A stretch of 58,367 bases of DNA from Mesorhizobium ventifaucium (GTDB lineage: Bacteria > Pseudomonadota > Alphaproteobacteria > Rhizobiales > Rhizobiaceae): positions 1-58,367 of the forward strand of contig NZ_CAKXZS010000037.1 in assembly GCF_935822925.1 (NCBI RefSeq). Reading direction: 5' to 3'. This document shows positions 42,137 to 50,895 of this stretch, piece by piece. Within the stretch, counting starts at the first letter, position 1; each line of letters begins with the position of its first letter. The notes under the pieces are model-generated. The model saw only the letters and a program-made list of their open reading frames with translations, searched no databases and was not told where the DNA came from. Made by a program: the position numbers and the translations under genes.

Positions 42137-43077
42137 GCGTCGTGCTCGAACAGATTTTTCAGGTCGGCTTCCTGGCCGCGATCATCCGCATCGCCACCCC
42201 TTTGGCTTTCGCGACACTGGGCGAGATGTTCTCCGAGCGGGCCGGCGTGCTCAATCTCGGCATCGAAGGCATCATGCTGTTGTCGGCGATGACCGGCTTC
42301 ACCGCGACCAGCCTCAGCGGCAGCCTGTGGCTCGGGGTGCTTGCGGCGGTGCTGACCGGTGCGCTGATGGGTGCCGTGCATGCGCTGTTTACGGTGGCGC
42401 TCGGCCTCAGCCAGCATGTCTGCGGCATCGGCGTCACGCTGTTCTCGTCGGGGCTCGCCTATTTCCTCTACCGGCTGATCTTCGGCCAGCAATCGGTGCC
42501 GCCCAGCATCAAGAGTTTCGAAACGCTACCGATCCCTGTTCTCTCCGACATCCCGGTGCTCGGACCAGCGGTGTTCAACCAGTTTTCGCTGGTTTACATG
42601 GCGATGGCAGCCGTCCCCCTGGCCGCCTTCGTGCTCTACCGGACGCCGTGGGGGCTGTCGGTGCGCATGGTCGGCGAAAATCCGCGCGCCGCCGATTCGG
42701 CCGGCGTCAGCGTCATCGCCACGCGTTTCCAGGCGGTGATCCTCGGCGGCGCGCTGATGGGGCTGGCCGGCGCTTTCCTATCGATGGTGCAGTTCAACGC
42801 CTTCACCTTCGGCCTTGTCTCCGGCCGTGGCTGGGTAGCGATCGCGCTCGTCGTCTTCGGCCGCTGGGATCCCTGGCGTTCGGCAGGGGCCGCCCTGCTG
42901 TTCGCCTTCGTTGATGCCTTGCAACTGCGCATGCAGGCGAGCGGGCTCGGCCATATTCCCTATGAGGCGTTCCTGATGCTGCCCTTCATCTTCACCATCG
43001 TCGCCATGGCGGTGATGTCGCGCAACGCCGTCGCGCCTTCGGCGCTGCTCAAGCCGTTCCGCCGGGAGGAACGCTGA
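42133..43077 (+). CDS. BMP-type ABC transporter permease 2
   Basis: 314 residues from ATG 42133, which overlaps the permease 1 stop (ATGA). TPLAFATLGEMFSERAGVLNLGIEGIML is the conserved YufQ/NupQ opening, and MVGENPRAADSAGVSV is the coupling loop. The frame is open far upstream, but that part is a shadow of permease 1. Last gene of the operon, converging on the molybdenum hydroxylase genes. Confidence 0.92.
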   Translation: MSVVLEQIFQVGFLAAIIRIATPLAFATLGEMFSERAGVLNLGIEGIMLLSAMTGFTATSLSGSLWLGVLAAVLTGALMGAVHALFTVALGLSQHVCGIGVTLFSSGLAYFLYRLIFGQQSVPPSIKSFETLPIPVLSDIPVLGPAVFNQFSLVYMAMAAVPLAAFVLYRTPWGLSVRMVGENPRAADSAGVSVIATRFQAVILGGALMGLAGAFLSMVQFNAFTFGLVSGRGWVAIALVVFGRWDPWRSAGAALLFAFVDALQLRMQASGLGHIPYEAFLMLPFIFTIVAMAVMSRNAVAPSALLKPFRREER

Positions 43078-43129
43078 CGGGCTGGAGTGAAATGCCGACC
43101 GCCATGGCCACAACGAGGCAGCGCGCCCT

Positions 43130-45349
43130 TCAGGCGTTGAGCGCCGCCAGCACCCGCTCCGGCAGGAACGGATAGTGCCGGAGCCGCACGCCACCGGTGA
43201 GCCGCGCCACCGCGTTGGCGATCGCCGGACCGATCGGCGGCAGGCCGACCTGGCCGATGCCCCCGATCGGATCTTCGGGCGTTGGAATCACGGTGACCTT
43301 AATATCGGGCGCCTCGGACATGCGCATCACCCGATAGGTGTCGAAGTTCGATTCCTGCACCTCGCCATTGACGATGTTGATCTGCTCGAACAACGCATGG
43401 CTGGCACCGCCTGTGATCCCGGTAATCATCAGCGCTTCGATGTTGCGCGGCTGTACCGCTATCCCGGGATCGACAGCGCACCACACGGCGTGCACGCGGA
43501 TCTCGCCGGTTTCCCGGTCAAGCGAGACCTCGGCGATCTCAGCGCAATGGGAGCCAAAGGCATCGGAATAGGCGACGCCCAGCGCCCGCCCGTCGCGTTG
43601 GCGGTCCCATTCCGCCATCTGGGCGACGGTCTCGATGACCTTGCGCGCCCGCGGCTGGTCTTTCAGGAGCTCCAGCCGAAGCGCCACAGGATCGACGCCC
43701 TTGGCGGCGGCGATTTCGTCGATGACACATTCGATGCCGAACCTGGTATAGCCAACCCCGACCCCGAACCAGAAGCCTATATCAAGGCCGTTATCCCTAC
43801 GGATATACTCGATTTGATGCGCGGGGACGGCATAGTTGAAATGAGCGCCCTCCGTCACCACACTGTCGTGGCCGCCTTCGCTCTCGAACAGTTGAGGCAT
43901 CGTGCGGGCAAAAATGGAATCCGCCACGATGCGGTGCCGCCAGCCGACGATGTTTCCGTCGCCGTCGAGCCCCACCTGCACATGTTGCGCTTCGAGCGGC
44001 CGGTACTTGCCATGCTGGACGTCGTCTTCGCGGCTCCAGATGACCTTGACCGGGCGGCCTCGCACCGCCTTGGCCAGCGACACCGCATCGATGATGAAGT
44101 CGGCCTCGGCTTTGCGGCCAAAGCCGCCACCGAGCAGGGTGGTGTTCACCTTGACCTTGTCAGGGGTGGTGCCGGTCACCTCGGCGGCAAAGCCCTGGGT
44201 GCCCGTTGGGCCTTGCGTCGGCGCCCAGATTTCAACCGTATCGCCGGTCACCAGCGCCGTGGCGTTCATCGGCTCCATGGTCGCATGGTGGACATGGTCG
44301 CTCATGTAATCGACCTCGATGACCGTTCCGGCCTTCGAGATCGCGGTCTGTGCGTCGCCTTCCGTGGCAGCGCTGACGCCGGCCTGGGCGAGGTCGCGGC
44401 CAACGCTGCGGTACTCTTCCAACAGCCGATCGCTGGTGTAACCACGGATCCGCGATGACGTGGTCCACACAATTTTGAGCAGATCCTTGGCCCGCTTCGT
44501 CGCCTCGACCGTTTCGCCGATAATGCCGACGCCGTAGGACAACGGCACGATGTGGGTGATGCCCGGCACGGCCCTGGCTTCCGCACCGTCGATGGTTTCC
44601 GGCTGCTCGCCCTGAACGGGCGCCCGCAGCACCGCTCCGTACAGCATGTCCGGAAGCTGCACGTCGATGCCGAAGATTGCGGTGCCGTCGACCTTCGAGG
44701 GTATGTCGACACGCGGTAGCGTCAGATTTCCGATATAGCGCCACCGATCGCTCGGCTTCAGATCGGCGTCGGTCACCTGCAGCAGCGGATCCGGAAGCGC
44801 GCCGGCCGCGGCGACCTCGCCGTAGTCGAGCGAGCGGCCCGATCGCGCGTGCACGACCCGGTTGGGCTCGGTGGTGAGTTCGTTCACCGGAACATTCAGC
44901 ATGGCGGCAGCACTCGCCAGGATGACCTTGCGGGTCTGGGCGCCGACCAGACGCAGCATCTTGTAATAACCTCGCGTGGATTCGCTGCCGCCGGTGAGCT
45001 GTACGCCGTAAAAGCCAGGGTTGCCGTACTTCTCCGCGTCCGACGGAGCCTGGACGACGCGAACCTTGTGCCAATCGGCATCCATGTCTTCGGCGATGAG
45101 CAGCGGCAGCGTCGTCATGATGCCCTGCCCCATCTCGGACGCCGGTGACATGATGGTCACGGTGCCGTCGGCCGCGATGGTCAGCCAGGCGTTCGGCCGG
45201 TAACCGCCCTCGACCGCCGGCGCCATGCTGGCGCCCGAGGCGTCCTGGAGCAGGCCGCCGAACGCAACCGCGATGCCGGTGGCGCCGACGGTGATGAGGA
45301 AACTGCGCCGCGAGAGCGCTCTGGTGTGAAGCTGCAATCCCTTGGTCAT
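43130..45349 (-). CDS. Xanthine-dehydrogenase-family molybdopterin-binding subunit (IorB-like)
   Basis: 739 residues with a Tat signal (LSRRSFLITVGATGIAVAFG), so probably periplasmic. It has the tandem large-subunit folds of IorB/aldehyde oxidoreductases: SPASEMGQGIMTTLPLL, GGGFGRKAEADFI (cofactor loop) and, near the C terminus, GGIGQVGLPPIGPAIANA. In relatives the last motif reads GEPG or GEAG with a catalytic Glu; here it is Gln700 (CAG at 43252-43250). Substrate unknown: isoquinoline-type N-heterocycles or aldehydes are family defaults. Pairs with the 2Fe-2S gene 3 bp upstream; no cytochrome c subunit gene is adjacent. Confidence 0.88.
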   Translation of the reverse strand: MTKGLQLHTRALSRRSFLITVGATGIAVAFGGLLQDASGASMAPAVEGGYRPNAWLTIAADGTVTIMSPASEMGQGIMTTLPLLIAEDMDADWHKVRVVQAPSDAEKYGNPGFYGVQLTGGSESTRGYYKMLRLVGAQTRKVILASAAAMLNVPVNELTTEPNRVVHARSGRSLDYGEVAAAGALPDPLLQVTDADLKPSDRWRYIGNLTLPRVDIPSKVDGTAIFGIDVQLPDMLYGAVLRAPVQGEQPETIDGAEARAVPGITHIVPLSYGVGIIGETVEATKRAKDLLKIVWTTSSRIRGYTSDRLLEEYRSVGRDLAQAGVSAATEGDAQTAISKAGTVIEVDYMSDHVHHATMEPMNATALVTGDTVEIWAPTQGPTGTQGFAAEVTGTTPDKVKVNTTLLGGGFGRKAEADFIIDAVSLAKAVRGRPVKVIWSREDDVQHGKYRPLEAQHVQVGLDGDGNIVGWRHRIVADSIFARTMPQLFESEGGHDSVVTEGAHFNYAVPAHQIEYIRRDNGLDIGFWFGVGVGYTRFGIECVIDEIAAAKGVDPVALRLELLKDQPRARKVIETVAQMAEWDRQRDGRALGVAYSDAFGSHCAEIAEVSLDRETGEIRVHAVWCAVDPGIAVQPRNIEALMITGITGGASHALFEQINIVNGEVQESNFDTYRVMRMSEAPDIKVTVIPTPEDPIGGIGQVGLPPIGPAIANAVARLTGGVRLRHYPFLPERVLAALNA

Positions 45350-45352
45350 GGC

Positions 45353-45805
45353 TCAGGCCTCCCGTGCGGCGCGCTGAATGGCGCTGATGATTCGCACATA
45401 CGTCCCGCAACGGCAGATGTTGCCGTCCATGTGTTCGACGATCTGGTCGCGGGTGGGGTTGGGGTTGCTCTTGAGGAGCGCCGTCGCCTGCATGATCTGC
45501 CCGGACTGGCAATAGCCGCATTGCGGCACCTGCTCGGCGATCCAAGCCTGCTGCAGAGGATGGCTGGCGTCCGGCGACAGGCCTTCGATCGTCGTCACCT
45601 CCATTCCGGCGACGTCCTGAAGCAGGGTTACGCAGGAGCGCGTCGGCTCGCCGTCAACGTGAACGGTGCAGGCGCCACATTGCGCGATGCCGCAGCCGAA
45701 TTTGGTGCCGGTGAGTTTCAGATGCTCCCGTATCACCCATAGAAGCGGCGTATCGGGCTCGGCGGCGAGATCCACCGCCCGTCCATTGATCGTGAACGCT
45801 GTCAT
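45353..45805 (-). CDS. 2Fe-2S subunit of the molybdenum hydroxylase (IorA-like)
   Basis: 150 residues. Plant-type ferredoxin cluster ligands Cys38, Cys43, Cys46 and Cys58 (KFGCGIAQCGACTVHVDG) and the second cluster Cys96, Cys99, Cys131 and Cys133 (CGYCQSGQ, NICRCGTY) are all present. This small subunit passes electrons from the molybdenum centre. It has no signal peptide, as expected if carried through the Tat system with the large subunit. First gene of the unit, divergent from araC. Confidence 0.95.
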   Translation of the reverse strand: MTAFTINGRAVDLAAEPDTPLLWVIREHLKLTGTKFGCGIAQCGACTVHVDGEPTRSCVTLLQDVAGMEVTTIEGLSPDASHPLQQAWIAEQVPQCGYCQSGQIMQATALLKSNPNPTRDQIVEHMDGNICRCGTYVRIISAIQRAAREA

Positions 45806-45889
45806 GGCTATTGTTCCTTAACTGGCGCAATCATCCGATTTATTTCAGTGATGATGGCAACTTTATCCGCGTTTCCATAGACCTTCTGT

Positions 45890-45907
45890 GCTATCCACGG
45901 AGATAGC
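45890..45907. promoter_or_regulatory. Candidate AraC-regulator operator
   Basis: GCTATC-N6-GATAGC is a perfect 6-bp inverted repeat in the 240-bp AT-rich gap between the divergent iorA and araC genes. Position makes it a candidate site for the AraC-type protein acting on the hydroxylase genes; nothing else in the gap looks like a gene. Confidence 0.35.
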
Positions 45908-46045
45908 ATGTTTGATATTTAGGAATTTTGATTATTACTTCAGATATTTCCACATCGCTGGAAGACGTTGTTATTAAATAGCCGGTTGAGGAAATGCGAT
46001 CTATGCTGTAAAGTCCATATTATCTTCGCGATCGTCCGGAACGCC

Positions 46046-47140
46046 ATGGATCCACTCTCAGATGTGCTGTCGCTGCTGAAGCCACGCAGTCATGTATCCG
46101 CCGGCTTCGATGCGGGTGGAAACTGGTCGATCCAGTTCTCCGACCAGCACGAACGCATCAAATGCTACGCTGTGGTTTCCGGCGGGTGCTGGCTCTCCGT
46201 GGAAGGCGTTGCCGACGCCGTGCGCCTGGAGAAGGGGGACTGCTTCGTGCTGCCGAGTGGGCGGCCTTTCCGCCTCGCAAGCGACATGACTTTGACGCCT
46301 GTCGAAGCCGGCACGATTTTTCCTCCCGCGCGCGCTGGCGGCGTCGTGACGTACAACGGCGGCGGTGATTTCTTTCTTGTCGGCAGCCGCTTCGCCGTCA
46401 GCGGCAATCATGCCGGCATCCTGTTGGGGATGCTGCCGCCCATCGTGCATATCCGCAAAGAAGCGGATCAGGCGGCGCTGCGCTGGTCGGTGGAGCGGAT
46501 GATGCAGGAACTGCACGAGCCGCAGCCGGGCGGTTTTCTGGTTGCGCAACACCTCGCCCACATGATGCTGGTCCAGGCCCTGCGCCTGCATCTGGCGGAA
46601 GGGCTGGGACAGGGCGTTGGATGGTTCTTCGCCCTCGCAGATAGACAGATGGCAGCTGCGATCAATGCCATGCACGACGATCCGGCGCGTCGCTGGACAT
46701 TGCAGGAGCTGGCGGAGCGTGCCGGCATGTCGCGATCGACCTTTGCCCTGAAATTCAAAGAAATGGTCGGGACGTCACCGATGGAGTACCTGACCAACTG
46801 GCGAATGCTGCTGGCGGGCGACAGGCTGGCAAATTCCAGCGATCCAATTTCCGTTATCGCCTTGTCGCTCGGCTACGAGTCAGAAAGCGCCTTCAGCACG
46901 GCCTTCAAGAGGGTCATGGACTGTACACCACGGCAATATGGCCGCGGCCGGAATCCGGCTTCCCATTCAAATAGCGGGATGGAAGTCGCCCGCCCCAGCG
47001 GTCGAGCCGGAGGGAATGCTCAGCCGCCGCTTAGCGCCCGCATCACGTTCGGCAGCGCCGGCAGCGTCAACAAAACCGTGCCGGCAAGCCAGATGGACGA
47101 GACGACGATGCTTCTGGGGTGCGCCGACCAGCGCTCATAG
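46046..47140 (+). CDS. AraC-family regulator with cupin-like sensor
   Basis: 364 residues from ATG 46046. The N-terminal part (1-190) is the AraC cupin sensor (HERIKCYAVVSGGCWLSVEG, KGDCFVLPSGRPFRL). Residues 204-300 hold both helix-turn-helix motifs (WTLQELAERAGMSRSTFALK, ISVIALSLGYESESAFSTAF) and end at TPRQYGRGR, where AraC proteins normally stop. A 65-residue low-complexity tail follows, whose last 121 nt are antisense to the small membrane protein gene at 47020. Divergent from iorAB and likely their activator. Confidence 0.88.
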   Translation: MDPLSDVLSLLKPRSHVSAGFDAGGNWSIQFSDQHERIKCYAVVSGGCWLSVEGVADAVRLEKGDCFVLPSGRPFRLASDMTLTPVEAGTIFPPARAGGVVTYNGGGDFFLVGSRFAVSGNHAGILLGMLPPIVHIRKEADQAALRWSVERMMQELHEPQPGGFLVAQHLAHMMLVQALRLHLAEGLGQGVGWFFALADRQMAAAINAMHDDPARRWTLQELAERAGMSRSTFALKFKEMVGTSPMEYLTNWRMLLAGDRLANSSDPISVIALSLGYESESAFSTAFKRVMDCTPRQYGRGRNPASHSNSGMEVARPSGRAGGNAQPPLSARITFGSAGSVNKTVPASQMDETTMLLGCADQRS

Positions 47141-47340
47141 AGCGCGGCCGGCACGCCGGCGAGCATGATGGTCATCGTCGACAGGATAAGCGAACTTGCC
47201 ATGTAAACAATCTGGCTCAAGGGAGGCGCCCAGCCCGGATACCAGACCGGATAGAACAGGAACACCATCAGCACCCACGGCGAAAAGATGCCGTTGACCA
47301 TGGCGACCGCCATGACCGGCACAAGAGCGTCTCTGTCCAT
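47020..47340 (-). CDS. Small hydrophobic membrane protein of unknown function
   Basis: 106 residues from ATG 47340 with three membrane helices (MAVAMVNGIFSPWVLMVFLF, a second around IVYMASSLILSTMTIMLAG, and SIVVSSIWLAGTVLLTL). Starts 4 bp after the stop of the YggT-like gene, so the two are an operon. The family is not recognised. Its 3' end overlaps the araC 3' end in antisense. Confidence 0.7.
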   Translation of the reverse strand: MDRDALVPVMAVAMVNGIFSPWVLMVFLFYPVWYPGWAPPLSQIVYMASSLILSTMTIMLAGVPAALYERWSAHPRSIVVSSIWLAGTVLLTLPALPNVMRALSGG

Positions 47341-47344
47341 TGCC

Positions 47345-47653
47345 TCAACCCGCCTGTGAAGCCATCGGCGCAATGCCGAAATTGATCAGCAAGATCAGAT
47401 AGCCGACGCGCAAGGCCATAAGCCAGAGCACGCTGAAGACGATCACCACCGGCTGGGTCAGGATCGACGGCGTAATGGTCCGCACGATGCGCAGGAATGG
47501 GTCCGTGACGGTCTTGAAGAAGCGCCAGATGTAGTTGTCCCAGCTTTCGGGGACGAAGAGGCCGAGCAGGAGACGCCCCATCAGCGTGTACATCACCGCG
47601 GCGAGGATGAAATTCGGTATGTGGAAATACCAGTAGGACCAGGAATCGTTCAT
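47345..47653 (-). CDS. YggT-like small membrane protein
   Basis: 102 residues, two or three membrane helices. The central segment WRFFKTVTDPFLRIVRTITP resembles the TDP-x-LR-x-[IV]R-x-IP core of YggT (CCB3-like) proteins, but only one copy is present. The role of YggT proteins is uncertain, with proposals in cell envelope or osmotic stress. Lies after the symporter terminator and before the second small membrane gene. Confidence 0.75.
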   Translation of the reverse strand: MNDSWSYWYFHIPNFILAAVMYTLMGRLLLGLFVPESWDNYIWRFFKTVTDPFLRIVRTITPSILTQPVVIVFSVLWLMALRVGYLILLINFGIAPMASQAG

Positions 47654-47712
47654 GTGGGATTTTCCAGGCAGCGGCGGCGCCGCGTTATGCCAGCGACGTC
47701 CCCGAAATGAAA

Positions 47713-47736
47713 GCGGGGTCCGTCACCGGACCCCGC
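47713..47736 (-). terminator. Hairpin terminator after the symporter gene
   Basis: GCGGGGTCCG-TCAC-CGGACCCCGC is a perfect 10-bp GC-rich stem with a 4-nt loop, 25 bp past the symporter stop on the minus strand, followed by TTTCATTT. A likely factor-independent terminator, though the U-run is broken. Confidence 0.75.
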
Positions 47737-47761
47737 CTCATGCGCCGATCGCTATGCGCGA

Positions 47762-49627
47762 TCAGGCAATCTTTTCTTCCATCATCTGCTTGCCGCGGGG
47801 TACGCGGATTTCCTCGATGAAATCCTGCATATCGCGGGATGGTGCCTTGGTGAGAAGGCTGACAATGATCATCACGGCGAAGCCCACTGGCAGTCCGAAA
47901 GTCGCCGACGAGATGTTCTTCACCCCCCACCACAATTCCATGTTCGGCGTCGCCTTGTCGAAATCGGCGCCGTACTGGGTCATCACCAGATAGAAGAGGG
48001 TGATGCCGAAGCCTGCGATCATGCCGGCGACAGCGCCCGTCGAGTTGGCGCGCTTCCACCAGACGCCGAGCACTAGCGCCGGGAACAGCCCGCCGGCGGC
48101 AAGCGAGAACGCCCACGACACCATCGACAGGATGTCCGACGGCTTGGTCGACGCGACGTAGGCGGCCAGCACCGCGACCATAACCAGCAGGATGCGGGAC
48201 ACGATCAGACGCCGCGACGTAGGCGCATTCTGGTCGATCATCTTGTAGTAGATGTCGTGGCTGAGCGCGTTGGCGATAGCCAGCAGCAGCCCGTCCGCCG
48301 TCGACAGCGCGGCGGCAAGGCCGCCGGCGGCGACCAGGCCCGAGATGACGTAAGGCATGCCGGCCATTTCCGGCGTGGCCAGCACGATCATATCGGCGTT
48401 GAGGTTGATGTCGGCAAACGAAAGTGCCGTTACGCCCTTTTCGGCGCAGGCCGCGACGATCGCCGCGGTGTCCGTCGCCGCCTTGCCGCAGATCTGCACG
48501 AGCGTATTGTCGGCCGCGGCCCAGCGCATCATCCATCCGGCTTTCTCGGCGATGTTTTCAGGCGTCAGGCCCGACGCCACCAGGTCGAGCATCGTCCACT
48601 TGGCGAACGCCGCATAGGCAGGCGCGGTGAAGTAGAGGATGAAGATGAACAGCAGCGACCAGGCGACCGAGACACGCGCTTCCCGCACCGACGGGGTGGT
48701 GAAGTAGCGCATCAGGACGTGCGGCAGTGACGCCGTTCCGACCATCAGGCAGAGAATGAGCAGGAAGTAGTTCTTGGCGTCATAGCCGCCATGCACGAAT
48801 GGCGTGATATGATGCACCGTGATGCCCTGCGCCGTCTCAAGCGCGGTGATGTTCGCCAGCGCCTGGCCCTGCATCAATTGCGGGATAGGAATGCCTGTCT
48901 TCACCGTGGACATCCAGATGGCGGGGATCAGGTAGGCGATGATCAGCACGATGTACTGGGCGACCTGCGTCCAGGTGACGGCGCGCATGCCGCCTAGCAT
49001 CGAGCACACCAGGATGCCGGCGAGGCCGACATAGACTGCTACGTTGAAGTCGATGCCAAGGAAGCGAGCCGAGATCAGCCCGGTGCCGAAAATCTGCGCG
49101 ACCACATAGGTGAACGAGCAGGAGAACAGAACGATCACGCCGATGAAGCGGGCGAGATTGCCGCCATAGCGCGCCGACAGGAAGTCGGGGACCGTGTAGG
49201 CGCCGAACTTGCGCAGATAGGGCGCAACGAGGATGGCCACGAGCACGTAGCCGCCGGTCCAGCCGAGCACGAAACCGAGGCCGTCATAGCCGAGCAGGTA
49301 GAGCGAGCCGGCCATGCCGATGAAGGAAGCCGCCGACATCCAGTCGGCGCCGGTCGCCATGCCGTTGTAGAGCGCCGGTACCCGACGCCCGGCGACGTAA
49401 TATTCGCCGACGTGCATGGTGCGGCTCAGGACGCCGATCACCGCGTAAATGACGATGGTAAAGCCCATGAACAGGTAGCCGATTACAACATTTTCGACGC
49501 CTATGGCGCTCAAGATAGCCATCAGGATGATGAACGCTATGAAGCCGCCGGTGTAGAGGCTGTAGATGCGGCCGAGATTGGAGGTGAAGTCGCCTCCGCC
49601 TGCGGTGGTAGATGTCGTGTTAGCCAT
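47762..49627 (-). CDS. Sodium:solute symporter, VC_2705 (ActP-like) subfamily
   Basis: 621 residues with about 13-14 membrane helices. EYYVAGRRVPALYNGMATGADWMSAASFIGMAG and SARYGGNLARFIGVIVLFSC are core SSS segments, and GLVAAGGLAAALSTADGLLLAI carries conserved Na+-site serines. The long insert around residues 380-440 and the C terminus fit the VC_2705 large-subunit type, related to the acetate permease ActP. It probably imports a monocarboxylate, but the substrate is not provable. Preceded by the DUF4212 small subunit gene by 15 bp. Confidence 0.92.
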   Translation of the reverse strand: MANTTSTTAGGGDFTSNLGRIYSLYTGGFIAFIILMAILSAIGVENVVIGYLFMGFTIVIYAVIGVLSRTMHVGEYYVAGRRVPALYNGMATGADWMSAASFIGMAGSLYLLGYDGLGFVLGWTGGYVLVAILVAPYLRKFGAYTVPDFLSARYGGNLARFIGVIVLFSCSFTYVVAQIFGTGLISARFLGIDFNVAVYVGLAGILVCSMLGGMRAVTWTQVAQYIVLIIAYLIPAIWMSTVKTGIPIPQLMQGQALANITALETAQGITVHHITPFVHGGYDAKNYFLLILCLMVGTASLPHVLMRYFTTPSVREARVSVAWSLLFIFILYFTAPAYAAFAKWTMLDLVASGLTPENIAEKAGWMMRWAAADNTLVQICGKAATDTAAIVAACAEKGVTALSFADINLNADMIVLATPEMAGMPYVISGLVAAGGLAAALSTADGLLLAIANALSHDIYYKMIDQNAPTSRRLIVSRILLVMVAVLAAYVASTKPSDILSMVSWAFSLAAGGLFPALVLGVWWKRANSTGAVAGMIAGFGITLFYLVMTQYGADFDKATPNMELWWGVKNISSATFGLPVGFAVMIIVSLLTKAPSRDMQDFIEEIRVPRGKQMMEEKIA

Positions 49628-49642
49628 TGACGTTCCCCCCGA

Positions 49643-49897
49643 TCAATCTTCATTGACATGATGCTCTTCGTCGATCGCGTTCTGGCGCCGTGCGAACCAG
49701 AACAGCATGACGACGAAGGCGATGAGCGAACCCTGGGCGGCCATGTAGAAGCCGAGCGGAAAACCAAAAATGACGATGGTGTTGAGTTGCTCCACGAACA
49801 TGTGGATGACGTAACCGAAGAACACCCACAGGCCTAGCATGACGAACATGAGGCCCTTGGTCTTGTTCCAATAACTTATGCGGTCTGGCGTCGCCAT
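49643..49897 (-). CDS. DUF4212 small subunit of the sodium:solute symporter
   Basis: 84 residues with two membrane helices (GLMFVMLGLWVFFGYVIHMF and FGFPLGFYMAAQGSLIAFVV), an exact match in style to the DUF4212 small subunits that precede VC_2705-type symporter genes. The order small then large, with a short gap, is the standard arrangement. Confidence 0.93.
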   Translation of the reverse strand: MATPDRISYWNKTKGLMFVMLGLWVFFGYVIHMFVEQLNTIVIFGFPLGFYMAAQGSLIAFVVMLFWFARRQNAIDEEHHVNED

Positions 49898-50199
49898 AGC
49901 GTTGAACCCTCCCTTGGTGGCAGCTTGCGAACCGTCTCGACCACAAGGTGCCGTTTAAAGCTTGCCTCTTCCGCTGACGCGGAAGCCCTCCGGCATATGT
50001 TGCGGCCAGGTATAGAATCAGCCGACCGTAACTTTGTAGGAGTATCACTTTTTGTCGCAGCTGTTCATACGACTTTAGAATCGATGAGAGGACTGAAGTA
50101 TCGATGAGAGGACTTGGATCGGCAAGAGGACTGGCGGTGCGGCGTCGCGGAGGCTAAACGGTCAACATCGGTTGGAAACAAAACCGAAGGGAGAGCGCC
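49898..50199. other. Divergent regulatory region upstream of the symporter genes
   Basis: 302 bases without a gene, AT-richer than the surroundings. Holds the 15-bp repeats at 50080-50132 and an inverted repeat (CTTCCGC-x-TGAC-x-GCGGAAG near 49969-49986). Promoters of both the symporter operon and the unknown gene at 50200 should lie here. Confidence 0.5.
50080..50132. repeat. Three direct repeats ATCGATGAGAGGACT in the symporter control region
   Basis: ATCGATGAGAGGACT occurs at 50080-50094 and 50100-50114 (20-bp period) and again as ATCGGCAAGAGGACT at 50118-50132 (18-bp period). Helical-turn spacing and position upstream of two divergent units suggest regulator binding sites, though a chance local duplication is possible. 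Confidence 0.75.
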
Positions 50200-50832
50200 A
50201 TGGGCCTGCTGAACGACCTGTTGCCCGAGTTCCTGCGCAAGCCGCAGCCGATCGTCAGCGTCGACGACCTGGCTGACTTCATGGATTCGCGCGCCGCCTT
50301 CCTGGCCCAGAAAAGCATCGTCGAGTTCTGCCGCGTCCGGGCAGGGGTCTACTGGCAGAAGCTGTTCAGTGAGAAGGAGTTCCAGGCGGCGCTCAACCAT
50401 TCACGCTGGCGCGCCTATCCTGCGTGCTTCGCCATCATGGCGGAAATGGTGGAGGGTGCGCTGCGCGAACCCGCCGGCATGCGCCAGCGGGGCTTGCCAG
50501 CGGCGCTGGAAAAAGTGGCCCTGGCAAGCTTCTCCAAATATGCCGTTCCGGAGGGCTCGCCCGCCACTTTCTGGGAGGATGCCGCCGAGCTCACACGTCA
50601 ACGCCTCGCCGCCACGCAGATCGGTCCGCCGCGGCCGGTGCGCGAAATCCCCGAGCCGCTGGCGCGAACGGTTTTCGCGATGGTCCCGATCCACCCCAAT
50701 CTCCTGACCAACGACTACGACTACATCTTCAACTTCCTGAGAATGAATCTGCTGCGCGCGCATGAGGATTTCCTTGCCCAGGCTGACCGCCGCGCCCTCG
50801 TCGACGAGTTACTGGGCGCGGCGCGCATCTGA
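50200..50832 (+). CDS. Conserved-looking hypothetical protein
   Basis: 210 residues, start ATG 50200 after AGGGAGAG. Mainly helical, no signal peptide, no membrane helix. The sequence (VDDLADFMDSRAAFLAQKSI, YCRVRAG-like FCRVRAGVYWQKLF, MRQRGLPAALEKVA) shows no family I recognise. It sits between the divergent symporter genes and the convergent exonuclease-CBS-DUF294 gene, which makes a role in that carboxylate-uptake system possible. Confidence 0.8.
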   Translation: MGLLNDLLPEFLRKPQPIVSVDDLADFMDSRAAFLAQKSIVEFCRVRAGVYWQKLFSEKEFQAALNHSRWRAYPACFAIMAEMVEGALREPAGMRQRGLPAALEKVALASFSKYAVPEGSPATFWEDAAELTRQRLAATQIGPPRPVREIPEPLARTVFAMVPIHPNLLTNDYDYIFNFLRMNLLRAHEDFLAQADRRALVDELLGAARI

Positions 50833-50895
50833 GTTTTGTTCCGCGCCGATTTCCAAGGCTTCCCCTTCGGCCTCGCGCCGTCCGAGCGTCGCCGG

